From assembly GCF_902167145.1 (NCBI RefSeq), contig NC_050104.1:99397849-99461848 (forward strand): a stretch of 64,000 nucleotides of DNA. Reading direction: 5' to 3'. This DNA is from Zea mays (taxonomy: Eukaryota > Streptophyta > Magnoliopsida > Poales > Poaceae). The position numbers and the translations under genes were made by a program. Under the pieces are notes generated by a model. It saw only the letters and a list, made by a program, of their open reading frames with translations, did no database searches and was not told the DNA's origin. Shown here in pieces: positions 21,976 through 34,593 of this stretch (position 1 is its first letter; the number at the start of each line of letters is the position of its first letter).

Positions 21976-23252
21976 TGAGAGCACCTAGAGGGGGGGGGGG
22001 TGAATAGGTGATCCTGTAAAAACTTCAAACTTATAGCCACAAAACTTGATTAGGTGTTAGCACAGTTTATGCCAAGTGGCTAGAGAGGAGTCAAAACACA
22101 ATAACCACAAGAATCCAATCAAGCACAGAGTGACACAGTGGTTTTATCCCGTGGTTCGGCCAAGACCAACGCTTGCCTACTCCACGTTGTGGCGTCCCAA
22201 CGGACGAGGGTTGCAATCAACCCCTCTCAAGCGGTCCAAAGACCCACTTGAATACCATGGTGTTTTGTTTTCCTTTCACTATCCCGTTTGCAAGGAATCT
22301 CCACAAATTGGAGTCTCTTGCCCTTACAAGTATATGATCACAAATGAAACACAGAGTAAGGGAGGAAAGCAACACACACAAATCCACAGCAAAAGCGCAC
22401 ACACACGGCCAAGAATCGAGCTCACAAGACTATCTCAGAGTTCTCACTTAGAACAGAGCTCGAATCACTTAGAAACACAAACGAATGCGCAGAGACTTAG
22501 TGTGGATGATCAAGAATGCTCAAAGGTTGCTTGTGTATCTCCTCCATGCGCCTAGGGGCTCCTTTTATAGCCCCAAGGCAGCTAGGAGCCGTTGAGAGCA
22601 AATTCGGAAGGCCATCCTTGCCTTCTGTCGTCGGGGGCACCGGACAGTCCGGTGCACACCGGACACTGTCCGGTGCCCGATTTGTTTCCTTAAACGGCGA
22701 AGACGACCGTTGCAGACCGTTGGCAGATCTGGCGCTGTTGGCGCACCGGACATGTCCGGTGCACACCGGACAGTCCGGTGCCGTCTTCCGACCGTTGGCT
22801 CGGCCACGTGTCCCGCGCGGATTGCGCGGCCGACCGTTGGCCCTGGCCGTCCGTTGGCTCACCGGACAGTCCGGTGCACACCGGACAGTCCGGTGAATTT
22901 TAGCCGTACGCCGCCGGCCAATTTCCCGAGAGCGGCCAGTTCGAGTCGCGCCAGCCTGGCGCACCGGACACTGTCCGGTGCACACCGGACAGTCCGGTGC
23001 TCCAGACCGAGCTGGGTCTTGGCAACACACAGCCAAGTCCCTTCTCCTTTTCTCTATTCTTCTTCTTTCTGTTTCTAACACTTAGACAAATATATTAGTA
23101 CTTAAAACCAATGTACTAAGGCTTAGAAACATACCTTTACTTCATGATTTTCACCTTGTTCATCCATGTACATAAATTCACATTTAGGCCCTTGTGTTTG
23201 CACTCAATCACCAAAATACTTAGAAATGGCCCAAGGGCACATTTCCCTTTCA
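21976..23252 (-). repeat. 3' LTR of element G
   Basis: Reversed LTR, TGAGAGCACC...CCCTTTCA on the + strand. It contains an 11-G run near the left end and a dense palindrome cluster at 22640-23000. Apparent ORFs on both strands here follow the palindromes and are not genes. Confidence 0.96.
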
Positions 23253-24049
23253 ATCTCCCCCTTTTTGGTGATTTATGCCAACACAACATAAAGCAAGTGG
23301 AACAAGTGCAAAATCACTTCAAATAAAAACTCAAATTGGTTTTGATTCAATTTTGGCATATATGGATCATCCTTTGCCACCACTTGGTTTGTTTTTGCAA
23401 ATCAAACTCAAATCTCTATCTCTAAGTCAAACACACATGTTGAAGTATAAAGAGAGTCATTCCAAAAGAGATTGATCAAAGATTTCAAAAACTCCCCCTA
23501 TTTCCCATAATCAATACTTCTCCCCACAAGAAGCCAACTTTTGACAAGAGAGACAATAAAAGACAATAAAAGCTTTTGACAAAACAAAAACTCTATTCTA
23601 CTATTTTCAAAATCTCTCAAGTGGTAGCTGATCCATTTATCACTTTGGCCTTTATTTTCTCCCCCTTTGGCATCAAGCACCAAAACGGGATCAATCTTGG
23701 CCCGTTAACCCCATTGCCTCACCAAAGTCTTCAATTAAGAGCAAATGGCAATAAGATTTCATGAGATGAACTTGGAATTAGTTACCCTCTCATCGGAGTG
23801 CAGTGGAAGTCTTTCATGGTCCAAGTCCACCTTTTCCCTTTCAATCCTCCTTCGAGACTAAATTATCAAACTCAAGCACATGGTTAGTCTCAAAGGGTCA
23901 AGTTGTAACACATCTCCCCCTACACATGTGCATCACTTTGCAACGGACTTGTGAGGTCCAGGGAGTGTTTGTACAACTTGAGCACCATAATAAGCAACAT
24001 AATGCAAAAAGGAACATGATCAAAAGCATAACTACATGTATGCTACAAT
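23253..24049 (-). other. 3' noncoding region of element G with repeated polypurine tracts
   Basis: Polypyrimidine on the + strand at 23253-23266 (functional, next to the LTR), 23490-23500, 23658-23670 and 23911-23921. These four sites match the positions in D, so the array is conserved. No gene is seen. Confidence 0.8.
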
Positions 24050-27000
24050 TCAATCCAGGTTCCGCGAATCTAAGACATTTAGCTCACTACGCAACCTGCA
24101 AAAGGTCTTCTCATCTAGAGGCTTGGTAAAGATATCGGCTAGCTGGTTTTCGGTGCTAACATGAAACACTTCGATATCTCCCTTTTGCTGGTGGTCTCTC
24201 AAAAAGTGATGCCGGATGTCTATGTGCTTTGTGCGGCTGTGCTCAACAGGATTCTCCGCCATGCGGATAGCACTCTCATTATCACATAGGAGTGGGACTT
24301 TGCTCAGATTGTAGCCAAAGTCCCGGAGAGTTTGCCTCATCCAAAGTAGTTGCGCGCAACACTGACCTGCGGCAACGTACTCGGCCTCAGCGGTGGATAG
24401 GGCAACGGATGTTTGTTTCTTAGAGTTCCATGACACCAGGGACCTTCCTAAGAATTGGCACGTCCCTGATGTACTCTTCCTATCGACCTTACATCCAGCA
24501 TAGTCGGAGTCTGAGTATCCAACTAAGTCAAAGGTAGACCCTTTTGGATACCAGAGCCCGAAGCAAGGCGTAGCAACCAAATATCTAAGAATTCGCTTCA
24601 CCGCCACTAAGTGACACTCCTTAGGATCGGATTGAAATCTAGCACACATGCATACGCTAAGCATAATATCCGGTCTACTAGCACATAAGTAAAGCAAAGA
24701 ACCTATCATTGACCGGTATGCTTTTTGATCAACGGACTTACCTCCTTTGTTGAGGTCGGTGTGTCCGTCGGTCCCCATCGGAGTCTTTGCGGGCTTGGCG
24801 TCCTTCATCCCAAACCGCTTTAGCAGATCTTGCGTGTACTTCGTTTGGGAGATGAAGGTGCCGTCCTTGAGTTGCTTCACTTGGAACCCAAGGAAGTAGT
24901 TCAACTCGCCCATCATTGACATCTCGAATTTCTGCGTCATCACCCTGCTAAACTCTTCACAAGACTTTTGGTTAGTAGAACCAAATATTATGTCATCGAC
25001 ATAAATTTGGCACACAAACAAATCACCATTACAAGTCTTAGTAAAAAGAGTTGGATCGGCTTTCCCAACCTTGAAAGCATTAGCAATTAAGAAATCTCTA
25101 AGGCATTCATACCATGCTCTTGGGGCTTGCTTAAGTCCATAGAGCGCCTTAGAGAGCTTACACACATGGTCGGGGTACCGTTCATCCTCGAAGCCAGGGG
25201 GTTGCTCCACGTACACCTCCTCCTTGATTGGCCCGTTGAGGAAGGCGCTCTTCACATCCATTTGGAACAACCTGAAAGAATGGTGAGCGGCATATGCTAG
25301 CAAGATTCGAATTGACTCTAGCCTAGCCACAGGAGCAAAAGTCTCCTCAAAATCCAAACCTGCGACTTGGGCATAACCTTTTGCCACAAGTCGAGCCTTG
25401 TTTCTCGTCACCACCCCGTGCTCGTCTTGTTTGTTGCGGAACACCCACTTGGTTCCCACAACATTTTGCTTCGGACGAGGCACCAGTGTCCAAACTTCAT
25501 TGCGCTTGAAATTGTTTAACTCCTCTTGCATGGCCAACACCCAGTCCGGATCTAGCAAGGCCTCTTCTACCCTGAAAGGCTCAATAGAAGAGACAAAGGA
25601 GTAATGCTCACAAAAATTAACTAATCGAGATCGAGTAGTTACTCCCTTGCTAATGTCACCCAGAATTTGGTCGACGGGATGATCCCTTTGAATCATCGCT
25701 CGAACTTGGGTTGGAGGTGCCGGTTGCGCTTCTTCCTCTATCACTTGATCATCTTGTGCTCCCCCTTGATCAAGCGCCTCCACTTGAGGTACCTGTTCGT
25801 CATCTTTGGTTGGGGGTTGCACCATAGTTGAGGAAGAAGGTTGATCTCGTTCATCTTGTTCCTGTGGCCGTACTTCTCCAATCGCCATGGTCCGTATAGC
25901 AGCCGTCGGAACATCTTCTTCATCTACATCATCACAATCAACAACTTGCTCTCTTGGAGAGCCATTAGTCTCATCAAATACAACGTCGCTAGAGACTTCA
26001 ACCAAACCCGATGATTTGTTGAAGACTCTATACGCCTTTGTATTTGAGTCATAACCTAATAAAAACCCTTCTACAGCTTTGGGAGCAAACTTAGAATTTC
26101 TACCCTTCTTTACTAGAATGTAGCATTTACTCCCAAATACACGAAAGTACGATACATTGGGTTTGTTACCGGTTAGTAGCTCATACGACGTCTTCTTGAG
26201 GAGGCGATGAAGGTAGACCCTGTTGATGGCGTGGCACGCCGTGTTCACGGCTTCCGTCCAAAAGCACTCGGGGGTCTTGAACTCTCCTAGCATCGTCCTC
26301 GCCATGTCGATGAGCGTCCTGTTCTTCCTCTCTACCACACCATTTTGCTGTGGTGTGTAGGGAGCGGAGAACTCGTGCTTGATCCCTTCCTCTTCAAGGA
26401 ACTCCTCCACTTGAAGATTCTTGAACTCGGACCCGTTGTCGCTTCTTATCTTTTTCACTTTGAGCTCAAACTCATTTTGAGCTCTCCTGAGGAAGCGTTT
26501 GAGAGTCCCTTGGGTTTCGGATTTATCCTGCAAAAAGAACACCCAAGTGAAGCGGGAAAAGTCATCAACGATAACTAAACCATACTTACTTCCTCCTATG
26601 CTTAGATAGGCGACGGGTCCGAAGAGGTCCATATGCAGTAGCTCCAGGGGTCTTGACGTGGTCATCACATTCTTGCTGTGATGCGCTCCTCCTACCTGTT
26701 TACCTGCCTGACAAGCTGCACAAGGTCTATCTTTTTCGAAATGTACATTTGTTAGACCTATCACATGTTCTCCCTTTAGAAGCTTGTGGAGGTTCTTCAT
26801 CCCCACATGTGCTAAGCGGCGATGCCATAGCCAGCCCATGCAAGTCTTAGCCATTAAGCATGCATCTAGACCGGCTTCTTCTTTTGCAAAATCAACTAAA
26901 TAAAGTTTGCCGTCTAGTACACCCTTAAAAGCTAGTGAACCATCACATCTTCTAAAGACAGACACATCTACATTTGTAAATAAACAATTATATCCCATTT

Positions 27001-27256
27001 GACATAATTGACTGACAGATAGCAAATTATATCCAAGTGACTCTACTAAAAACACATTAGAGATAGAGTGCTCATTAGAAATTGCAATTTTACCTAGCCC
27101 TTTTACCTTGCCTTGATTCCCATCACCGAATATGATTGAATCTTGGGAATCCTTATTCTTGACGTAGGAGGTGAACATCTTCTTCTCCCCCGTCATATGG
27201 TTTGTGCATCCGCTATCAATAATCCAGCTTGAACCCCCGGATGCATAAACCTGCAA
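24050..27256 (-). CDS. pol: Pol of element G, intact
   Basis: 1068 codons from a TTG at 27256 to the stop at 24050, the same length as in D. Protease DSG near residue 14, integrase HRRLAH and CAACQAGK, catalytic D/D/E in MDLFGP, SDNGSEF and [18 protein letters not shown], RNase H DSDYAG and [11 protein letters not shown] are all present. No stop or frameshift. The frame is +1 to gag across the gag TAA with the same spacing as in D, so expression must use recoding, splicing or a non-AUG start. The products process Gag, copy the RNA to DNA and insert it in the genome. Confidence 0.95.
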   Translation of the reverse strand: MQVYASGGSSWIIDSGCTNHMTGEKKMFTSYVKNKDSQDSIIFGDGNQGKVKGLGKIAISNEHSISNVFLVESLGYNLLSVSQLCQMGYNCLFTNVDVSVFRRCDGSLAFKGVLDGKLYLVDFAKEEAGLDACLMAKTCMGWLWHRRLAHVGMKNLHKLLKGEHVIGLTNVHFEKDRPCAACQAGKQVGGAHHSKNVMTTSRPLELLHMDLFGPVAYLSIGGSKYGLVIVDDFSRFTWVFFLQDKSETQGTLKRFLRRAQNEFELKVKKIRSDNGSEFKNLQVEEFLEEEGIKHEFSAPYTPQQNGVVERKNRTLIDMARTMLGEFKTPECFWTEAVNTACHAINRVYLHRLLKKTSYELLTGNKPNVSYFRVFGSKCYILVKKGRNSKFAPKAVEGFLLGYDSNTKAYRVFNKSSGLVEVSSDVVFDETNGSPREQVVDCDDVDEEDVPTAAIRTMAIGEVRPQEQDERDQPSSSTMVQPPTKDDEQVPQVEALDQGGAQDDQVIEEEAQPAPPTQVRAMIQRDHPVDQILGDISKGVTTRSRLVNFCEHYSFVSSIEPFRVEEALLDPDWVLAMQEELNNFKRNEVWTLVPRPKQNVVGTKWVFRNKQDEHGVVTRNKARLVAKGYAQVAGLDFEETFAPVARLESIRILLAYAAHHSFRLFQMDVKSAFLNGPIKEEVYVEQPPGFEDERYPDHVCKLSKALYGLKQAPRAWYECLRDFLIANAFKVGKADPTLFTKTCNGDLFVCQIYVDDIIFGSTNQKSCEEFSRVMTQKFEMSMMGELNYFLGFQVKQLKDGTFISQTKYTQDLLKRFGMKDAKPAKTPMGTDGHTDLNKGGKSVDQKAYRSMIGSLLYLCASRPDIMLSVCMCARFQSDPKECHLVAVKRILRYLVATPCFGLWYPKGSTFDLVGYSDSDYAGCKVDRKSTSGTCQFLGRSLVSWNSKKQTSVALSTAEAEYVAAGQCCAQLLWMRQTLRDFGYNLSKVPLLCDNESAIRMAENPVEHSRTKHIDIRHHFLRDHQQKGDIEVFHVSTENQLADIFTKPLDEKTFCRLRSELNVLDSRNLD

Positions 27257-27263
27257 GGCAAAT

Positions 27264-29642
27264 TTAGGCTTGGGTCTTAGGTACCCAACTCATGTTGGGT
27301 CCTACAAGGTTAGTGCAAATATCCTTAGGGACCCAAATGCAAGTCCTGTCTCCCTTGCATTTTGCCCCTAACTTCCTAGCAACTATTTTCCTATCCTTTC
27401 TACAAATAGCAAAGGAAGTGTTTAAAGCACAATAAATTATAGAAGGTTCATTCACTACTTTCCTAGGAGCATGAATAACATTCTTTCTAGGCACATGAGC
27501 AATATTTCTCCTAGGCATATCCCTATCATGCTTATAAGAAGAACTAGAGGCAAACATGGCATGAGAATCATAAACATGTGAATCAAAATCATTATAAGCA
27601 TTTCTAGCATTTCTCCTATCATAATACATAAAAGCATGGTTCTTTTTAGCATTACTAGCCATAGGGGCCTTCCCTTTCTCCTTGACGAAGATGGGAGCCT
27701 TATGGCTTGTTAAGTTCTTGGCCTCTCTCTTGAAGCCAAGACCATCCTTAATTGAGGGGTGTCTACCAACCGTATAGGCATCCCTTGCAAATTTTATTTT
27801 ATCAACTTCATTCTTGCTAGTCTTAAGTTGGGCATTAAGACTAGCCACTTCCTTATTTAATTTGGAAATTAAAACTAGATGTTCACTACAGGCATCAACA
27901 TCGAAATCCTTACACCTAGTGCAAATCTTAACATGTTCTACACAAGAATTAGATTTATTTGCTACTTCTAACTTAGCATTTAAATCATTGTTAACACCTT
28001 GTAAAGTAGAAATGGTTTCATGACAAGTAGATAGTTCATAAGAAAGCATTTCATTTCTTTTTACTTCTAAAGCATATGATTTTTGTGCCTCTACAAATTT
28101 ATCATGTTCATCATACAATAAATCCTCCTGCTTTTCTAAAAGCCTATCCTTTTCATTCAATGCATCAATCAATTCATTGATTTTATCTATCTTAGATCTA
28201 TCTAAGCCCTTGAACAAGTATGAATAATCTATGTCATTATCACTAGACTCACTATCACTAGAAGAAGCATAAGTGGAGTCTTGAGTACTCACCTTCTTCT
28301 CCCTTGCCATAAGACATGTGAGACGCTCGTTGGGGAAGAGAGCCGATTTGTTGAAGGCAGTGGCGGCGAGTCCTTCGTTGTCGGAGTCGGAGGAGGAGCA
28401 ATCCGAGTCCCACTCCTTTCCTAGATGCGCCTCGCCCTTTGCCTTCTTGTATTGCTTCTTCTTTTCTCTTTTGTTCCCCTTTTCCTGGTCACTTTCATTA
28501 TCGGGACAGTTAGCGATAAAATGACCAAGCTTACCGCATTTGAAGCATGAGCGCTTCCCCTTGGTCTTGGTCTTGCTTGGCTGCCCCTTGCGACCATTTA
28601 GCGCCGTCTTGAATCTCTTGATGATGAGAGCCATCTCTTCATCGTTGAGTCCGGCCGCCTCAATTTGTGCCACCTTGCTAGGTAGCGCCTCCTTGCTTCG
28701 TGTTGCCTTGAGAGCGAGAGGCTGCGGCTCGTTGATCGGACCATTCAAGGCGTCGTCCACATATCTCGCCTCCTTGATCATCATTCGCCCGCTAACAAAT
28801 TTCCCAAGAACTTCTTCGGGCGACATCTTGGTGTACCTGGGATTTTCACGTATATTGTTCACCAAGTGAGGATCAAGAACGGTAAATGACCTTAGCATTA
28901 GGCGGACGACGTCGTGGTCCGTCCATCGCGTGCTCCCGTAGCTTCTTATCTTGTTGATAAGGGTCTTGAGCCGATTGTATGTTTGCGTTGGCTCCTCGCC
29001 CCTTATCATTGCGAACCGTCCAAGCTCGCCCTCCACCAACTCCATCTTGGTGAGTAAGGTGACGTCGTTCCCCTCATGAGAAATCTTGAGGGTGTCCCAG
29101 ATTTGCTTGGCGTTATCCAAGCCGCTCACCTTATGGTATTCATCCCTGCACAAGGAAGCTAGAAGAACAGTAGTAGCTTGTGCATTCTTATGAATTTGTT
29201 CATTAATGAACATGGGACTATCCGAACTATCAAAATGCATTCCACTCTCTACAATCTCCCATATACTAGGATGGAGAGAGAATAGGTGACTACGCATTTT
29301 GTGGCTCCAAAATCCGTAGTCCTCCCCATCAAAGTGTGGGGGCTTGCCGAGTGGAATGGAAAGCAAATGTGAATTTGAACTATGCGGAATACGAGAGTAG
29401 TCAAAAGAAAAGTTAGAATTAACCGGTTTCCTTTGTTTGTCGTAGTCGTCGTCCTTTTGGGAAGAAGAGGACTCATCGCTGTCGTAGTAGACGATCTCCT
29501 TGATGCGTCTTGTCTTCTTCTTCTTCCCATCTCTTCGCTTGTGGCCCGAGCCCGAGTCATTTGACTTGTCATCCCTTGGCTCGTTGACGAAGGACTCCTT
29601 CTCCTTGTCGTTGATCACAATTCCCTTCCCCTTAGGATCCAT
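27264..29642 (-). CDS. gag: Gag of element G, intact
   Basis: 792 codons from ATG 29642 (MDPKGKG), 35 bases from the primer site at 29678. It is long for a copia Gag, as expected for Sireviruses. N-terminal charged segment, capsid region of UBN2 type (residues about 70-300), zinc knuckle [14 protein letters not shown] near 365-380, acidic Ser/Asp stretch, then a coiled coil near 470-600 ([19 protein letters not shown] onward) and a basic tail. Capsid assembly and RNA packaging are the family role; long Sirevirus Gag tails are thought to mediate host contacts. Confidence 0.95.
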   Translation of the reverse strand: MDPKGKGIVINDKEKESFVNEPRDDKSNDSGSGHKRRDGKKKKTRRIKEIVYYDSDESSSSQKDDDYDKQRKPVNSNFSFDYSRIPHSSNSHLLSIPLGKPPHFDGEDYGFWSHKMRSHLFSLHPSIWEIVESGMHFDSSDSPMFINEQIHKNAQATTVLLASLCRDEYHKVSGLDNAKQIWDTLKISHEGNDVTLLTKMELVEGELGRFAMIRGEEPTQTYNRLKTLINKIRSYGSTRWTDHDVVRLMLRSFTVLDPHLVNNIRENPRYTKMSPEEVLGKFVSGRMMIKEARYVDDALNGPINEPQPLALKATRSKEALPSKVAQIEAAGLNDEEMALIIKRFKTALNGRKGQPSKTKTKGKRSCFKCGKLGHFIANCPDNESDQEKGNKREKKKQYKKAKGEAHLGKEWDSDCSSSDSDNEGLAATAFNKSALFPNERLTCLMAREKKVSTQDSTYASSSDSESSDNDIDYSYLFKGLDRSKIDKINELIDALNEKDRLLEKQEDLLYDEHDKFVEAQKSYALEVKRNEMLSYELSTCHETISTLQGVNNDLNAKLEVANKSNSCVEHVKICTRCKDFDVDACSEHLVLISKLNKEVASLNAQLKTSKNEVDKIKFARDAYTVGRHPSIKDGLGFKREAKNLTSHKAPIFVKEKGKAPMASNAKKNHAFMYYDRRNARNAYNDFDSHVYDSHAMFASSSSYKHDRDMPRRNIAHVPRKNVIHAPRKVVNEPSIIYCALNTSFAICRKDRKIVARKLGAKCKGDRTCIWVPKDICTNLVGPNMSWVPKTQA

Positions 29643-29677
29643 CTCTTCGGGCGGTTAGTCCCTTTCTTGAAGAGAAC

Positions 29678-29690
29678 GGCTCCGATACCA
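29678..29690 (-). other. Primer binding site of element G
   Basis: Reads TGGTATCGGAGCC on the minus strand, two bases after the 5' LTR; complementary to initiator-Met tRNA. Confidence 0.9.
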
Positions 29691-29692
29691 AT

Positions 29693-30966
29693 TGAGAGCA
29701 CCTAGAGGGGGGGGTGAATAGGTGATCCTGTAAAAACTTCAAACTTATAGCCACAAAACTTGATTAGGTGTTAGCACAGTTTATGCCAAGTGGCTAGAGA
29801 GGAGTCAAAACACAATAACCACAAGAATCCAATCAAGCACAGAGTGACACAGTGGTTTTATCCCGTGGTTCGGCCAAGACCAACGCTTGCCTACTCCACG
29901 TTGTGGCGTCCCAACGGACGAGGGTTGCAATCAACCCCTCTCAAGCGGTCCAAAGACCCACTTGAATACCACGGTGTTTTGTTTTCCTTTCACTATCCCG
30001 TTTGCAAGGAATCTCCACAAATTGGAGTCTCTTGCCCTTACAAGTATATGATCACAAATGAAACACAGAGTAAGGGAGGAAAGCAACACACACAAATCCA
30101 CAGCAAAAGCGCACACACACGGCCAAGAATCGAGCTCACAAGACTATCTCAGAGTTCTCACTTAGAACAGAGCTCGAATCACTTAGAAACACAAACGAAT
30201 GCGCAGAGACTTAGTGTGGATGATCAAGAATGCTCAAAGGTTGCTTGTGTATCTCCTCCATGCGCCTAGGGGCTCCTTTTATAGCCCCAAGGCAGCTAGG
30301 AGCCGTTGAGAGCAAATTCGGAAGGCCATCCTTGCCTTCTGTCGTCGGGGGCACCGGACAGTCCGGTGCACACCGGACACTGTCCGGTGCCCGATTTGTT
30401 TCCTTAAACGGCGAAGACGACCGTTGCAGACCGTTGGCAGATCTGGCGCTGTTGGCGCACCGGACATGTCCGGTGCACACCGGACAGTCCGGTGCCGTCT
30501 TCCGACCGTTGGCTCGGCCACGTGTCCCGCGCGGATTGCGCGGCCGACCGTTGGCCCTGGCCGTCCGTTGGCTCACCGGACAGTCCGGTGCACACCGGAC
30601 AGTCCGGTGAATTTTAGCCGTACGCCGCCGGCCAATTTCCCGAGAGCGGCCAGTTCGAGTCGCGCCAGCCTGGCGCACCGGACACTGTCCGGTGCACACC
30701 GGACAGTCCGGTGCTCCAGACCGAGCTGGGTCTTGGCAGCACACAGCCAAGTCCCTTCTCCTTTTCTCTATTCTTCTTCTTTCTGTTTCTAACACTTAGA
30801 CAAATATATTAGTACTTAAAACCAATGTACTAAGGCTTAGAAACATACCTTTACTTCATGATTTTCACCTTGTTCATCCATGTACATAAATTCACATTTA
30901 GGCCCTTGTGTTTGCACTCAATCACCAAAATACTTAGAAATGGCCCAAGGGCACATTTCCCTTTCA
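29693..30966 (-). repeat. 5' LTR of element G
   Basis: 1274 bases. The promoter TATA box reads TATAAAAGG on the minus strand at about 30283-30275. Palindrome clusters lie upstream of it, at 30350-30720. Nearly identical to the LTR at 21976-23252. Confidence 0.96.
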
Positions 30967-30971
30967 CATGG

Positions 30972-33459
30972 TATAGAGATAGACCCTGACCGAATTAAAT
31001 CCATTCGGAATGTGGGACCTCCGACATGTAAGCTTGAAATACAGAAGTTCCTCGACAAGGTAAATTATTTACGAAGGTTTATTTCTAATCTAGCTGGGAA
31101 GATCAATGCCTCCACTCCCATCCTTCGGCTTAAAAATGATGTCGAATTCACCTAGGGGGTAGAACAACAAGAAACATTTGACCTTATTAGAAGATATTTG
31201 CTTTCGGCTCCCGTATTAAAAGCACCACAGGCAGGAGTACCGTTCAGATTATACATTGCAGCCGAAGATAAAGTTATTGGAGCCATTCTGACACAAGAAA
31301 CCGAAGAAAAGGAGCATGTGGTAACCTATCTAAGTCGGAGGCTGGTGGACGTTGAAACAAGGTACACTTTCATTAAGAAGTTATGTCTATACCTATTTTA
31401 TGCCTGCACCAAATGTAGGTGTTATTTGCTATCTAGTCATTGCATTGTTTCTGGTCAAACCGATGTGATCAAATAAATGTTGCACAACCCGATTATGAGT
31501 GGCAGAATTGGTAAATGGGCTTATGCACTTATAGAATATGACTTGGCCTATGAACCATTAAAGTCTATGAAAGGCCATGTTGTAGAAGATTTTATTGTAG
31601 AACATTAGATTGATGATACTCATAAACTAGACATAGCATAATCACAATTACTCCCTGGACATTATATTTTGATGGATCGGTTTGCAATGAAGGACAAGGA
31701 ATTGGCATCATGCTTGTTTCACCAAGTAATGCCTCCTTTGACTTCTCTAGCCGGTTAAAAACTTACTGCACTAACAATCAAGCTGAATATGAGGCCCTTT
31801 TGTTTGGCTTTGGAACTTCTAAACTGTATGGGAGTAAAAAATGTGAATGCATTTGGTAATTCTCAACTGGTTGTCCAACAGGTTTTAGAAGAATATCAAT
31901 GTTTAGATGGTACTCTAAATAGTTACATTGAAAAATGTTGGGGCATAATTTATTCTTTTGACGAATTCAGCATTCGGCACATCTCTAGGGTTGAGAATCA
32001 CAGAGCTAACAATTTGGCACAAGATGCATTAGGTTATCGGATAAAGCGAGGGAAATTTCACAACATTGAAAATCTGATAACCGGTGCAGGGCCAATTCCC
32101 TAGGTCGTGGACTGTCCAGGTGAGGGCTCTAGACCGTCCAGGGTTGCCAGGGAAGTCCTCATGGTAAAATCGGCTGATAACAAAGCCGATGAAACTGATT
32201 GGAGGACACCCATAGTTGATTACCTACGAAATCCCAGTGTTAGGACGAATAGGAATGTTCGGCGTACGACTTTCAAGTATGTTTTAATGAGTGATGAACT
32301 CTATCGTCGAACGATCGATGACATCCTGCTTAGGTGCTTGGGCCTAAGTGATGCTATATTAGCCATGACCGAAGTACATGAAGGAATTTGTGGTACCCAT
32401 CAATCGGCTCCAAAGATGAAGTGGTTATTCTGAAAATCTAGCTTCAATTGGCCTAACATGATAGTCGATTGTTTCAAATACTACAAAGGATGTCAAGTAT
32501 GTCAAAAATTCGACGACTTACAGATGATCCATGCAGTCGAATAACATCCTATCATTAAACCTTGGCCTTTCAGAGGATGTGGATTGGACTTTATAGGAGA
32601 AATTCATCCTTCATCATCAAAGGGCATCAGTTTGTGTTAGTTGCCACTGACTACTTTACTAAATGGACTGAAGTTGTTGCTCTGAAGAACATGACATATA
32701 GGGAGGTAATTGAGTTCATAACTGAGCATATTATTCATAGATTTGGCATTCCTCAGACTTTAACTACAAACCAGGGGGCTTCTTTCATGTCAAAGGAGGT
32801 ACGTGAGTTTGCTGAATTATATAGAATCAAATTGCTCAATTCTTCTCCATATTATGCTCAGGCCAATGGGCAAGCCGAGTCTAGTAATAGAACATTGATT
32901 AGCCTGATAAAAAAGGAAATATCTGATCATCCTAAACAGTGGTATAGAATTTTGTCCGAAGCTTTTTGGGCTCATAGGATATCTAAACACTGTGCTACAT
33001 ACTAAAGTATCTCCCTTTGAGCTTGTTTATGGGCAGGAAGCAGTGTTGCCTATAGAAATAAGCTTAAATACTGTCAGGTTCGCTAAGCAAAATGATCTAA
33101 CTGTCGGTGATTATTATAATTTGATGATGGACAATATTGATGAAGTGACCGACAGGAGATTGACAACTTTAAGAGAAATAGAAAAGGACAAGATCATAGT
33201 TGCCAAAGCTTACAACAAGAAGGTCAAGGCTAAATCATTCCAGGTAGGGGATCTGGTATGGAAGACTATCTTGCCTCTAAGGAATAAAGATCGGAAGTTT
33301 GGGAAGTGGTCACCAAGCTAGGAAGGACCTTACAAGGTCACGCAAGTGATGTCCGGTAACACCCACTTTTTGCAAACATTACAAGGCAAAGACTTGCCTA
33401 AGGCCTTAAATGGACGTTTCCTCAAGCATTATCATCCTAGTATGTGGCAAGATGCCTAA
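30972..33459 (+). pseudogene. Element F: end of RT, two RNase H domains, integrase
   Basis: Broken frames in Tat order. RT end and RNase H lie at 30972-31620 (EIQKFLDKVNYLRRFISNLA, then YLSRRLVDVETRYT). A second RNase H-like domain lies at about 31640-32050 (NAFGNSQLVVQQVLEEY, RVENHRANNLAQDAL). Integrase zinc region follows around 32380-32510 (CFKYYKGCQVCQK), then the core at 32560-33000 with DYFTKWTEVV and NGQAESSNRTLI. The second catalytic Asp reads TTNQGASF, Asn in place of Asp. The C-terminal segment ends HYHPSMWQDA before TAA 33457-33459. Stops at about 31153, 31474, 32101, 32431 and 33001-33003, plus frame changes, rule out function. Confidence 0.85.
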
Positions 33460-33557
33460 GAAAACCAATATGATCGCATCGAGTTAGTTGCTTTTGGTTC
33501 GCTCAGCTCCGCCAAAAGGCAGGGGCATATGTTGAGCACAAAATATGCAGGGCGAAC

Positions 33558-33982
33558 TAGAGATGGCCAAACGGGCTGCTCGGCCTGGCCCAACCCGCTT
33601 TAGGCCAGGCCCGCCAGGCACGGTTAGAAATCCGGGCTGGGCCATCTAAGCCTGCGGGCTCGTTTCCCTGTCTAAGCCCGGCCCGCAGAGGGCCTAAACG
33701 GGCTGGGCCGGGCCGGTAAGCACAGAAAAAGCGAGCTGAAAAATGGACTAAGCGGACCGATAAGCATGGTTTTGTGCAAAAAAACGGGCTTAACAGGCTT
33801 AGAGGTAAATGGGCCGTGCCGGGCTAGCCCACCGTGCTTAGTTTCCTGTCCGTGCCCGGCCCACTTATTCATGCTGGGTCGACCCAGGCTTGCATAGAAC
33901 CGGCCCATGCCAGGCTCGGATCAGGCCCAAACAAAGGGCTTCGTGCCGGGCTCGCGGGCCTCGTGCTTATTGGCCATCTGTA
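33558..33982. mobile_element. hAT-type MITE
   Basis: 425 bases with 13-bp terminal inverted repeats TAGAGATGGCCAA / TTGGCCATCTGTA (one mismatch) and a perfect 8-bp target duplication GGGCGAAC (33550-33557 and 33983-33990). The interior is rich in GGGCC and CCGGGC words, with no transposase frame. The 8-bp duplication points to the hAT superfamily. Apparent ORFs crossing it are chance. Confidence 0.85.
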
Positions 33983-34159
33983 GGGCGAACGGTCTGGCCC
34001 TGAGGTTGGACGGTCCGCGGTCCGGACGGTCCGCATCAGTAGCACGAACGGTCTGCGTGCGCACAGAGACAGTTAGGGTTCCTAGTTTCCTGCTACGATT
34101 GTTAACTAAATTCGCGGAATTAACTTGGGAGATTGGTTTGTAACGGGTCCAGACCCCCT

Positions 34160-34177
34160 CCTCTATAAATATAGAGG
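34160..34177 (+). promoter_or_regulatory. TATA box of F LTR inside a palindrome
   Basis: CCTCTATAAATATAGAGG is a perfect inverted repeat (8-bp arms, AA centre) containing TATAAATA. Confidence 0.6.
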
Positions 34178-34593
34178 AATACGACCAATTAATAATCAAC
34201 AATCGAACCTACAATCAATACAATTCACATTTTATCTTGTACATTTAGGTGTAGCTCTAGTTTAGTTCTAGTTTAGCCTCTCAATCTCTAAATTCTTCGC
34301 TTCTCTTCGGCTCTACATCGATTAGAGGTGTCTAGGTTGGCCTGCCGACCATAGATAAAGCCTAGGACCTCTCCTCCCCGACGGGGTCCCTCTTGGGAGT
34401 GAGATCCAGGCGCTGCCGGTGAACTCCGCCGCCCCTGCACACACGCGGACCGTCCGGTCTCTAGGAACGAACCATCCGGACCGTCAGACAGGGAACCCGA
34501 GCCCTGCGCCAGGTCGCAGACCGTCCGCGCATGTGTAGAGAGCACCACCGCCGGTTCTCAACACAGTGATTGGAGCCCGGATCGGCGCCAACA

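Larger units (their letters stand above)
21976..30966 (-). mobile_element. Element G: complete, young Opie/Ji-like Sirevirus
   Basis: 8991 bases on the minus strand with perfect target duplication CATGG. The LTRs (1277 and 1274 bases) differ by only about two substitutions plus a G-run length change (11 against 8 Gs), by eye. gag and pol are both open with all key motifs, and the primer site and polypurine tract are present. This is the best candidate in the window for an autonomous, recently active copy. Two differences in about 1274 sites at 1.3e-8 per site per year would be under 0.1 million years. Confidence 0.96.
19809..34593 (+). mobile_element. Element F: decayed dual-RNase-H Ty3 element (Tat type), split by G
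   Basis: Sequence from the end of gag to the 3' LTR, interrupted at 21975 by G (target copy CATGG at 21971-21975 and 30967-30971). The presence of a second RNase H-like domain after the normal one is typical of the Tat lineage. Many stops and frameshifts occur, so this is the most decayed element in the window. Its 5' part was separated by the E insertion and lies outside. The family name was not determined. Confidence 0.85.
33530..34593 (+). repeat. 3' LTR of element F, with a MITE inside
   Basis: TGTTGAGC...GCGCCAACA, preceded by a purine tract (GCCAAAAGGCAGGGGCATA). About 631 bases without the inserted hAT element and its duplicated site. It carries CGGACGGTCCGCG-type palindromes and a TATA box inside a perfect palindrome (34160-34177). 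The first 21 bases lie before the MITE. Confidence 0.85.

Noticed and set aside
22076..22555. 159-codon ORF in LTR G (same at 29790-30269)
   Set aside because: It lies antisense in the transcribed part of the LTR, is identical in both LTRs because they are young, and the corresponding D LTR does not keep it.
22497..23081. ORFs rich in RTVRC, HRTVSG and DCPV motifs in Sirevirus LTRs (also 9146-9545, 16632-17248 and 30211-30795)
   Set aside because: They are translations of the CACCGGACWGTCCGGTG palindromes in several frames, repeated wherever the LTR is repeated.
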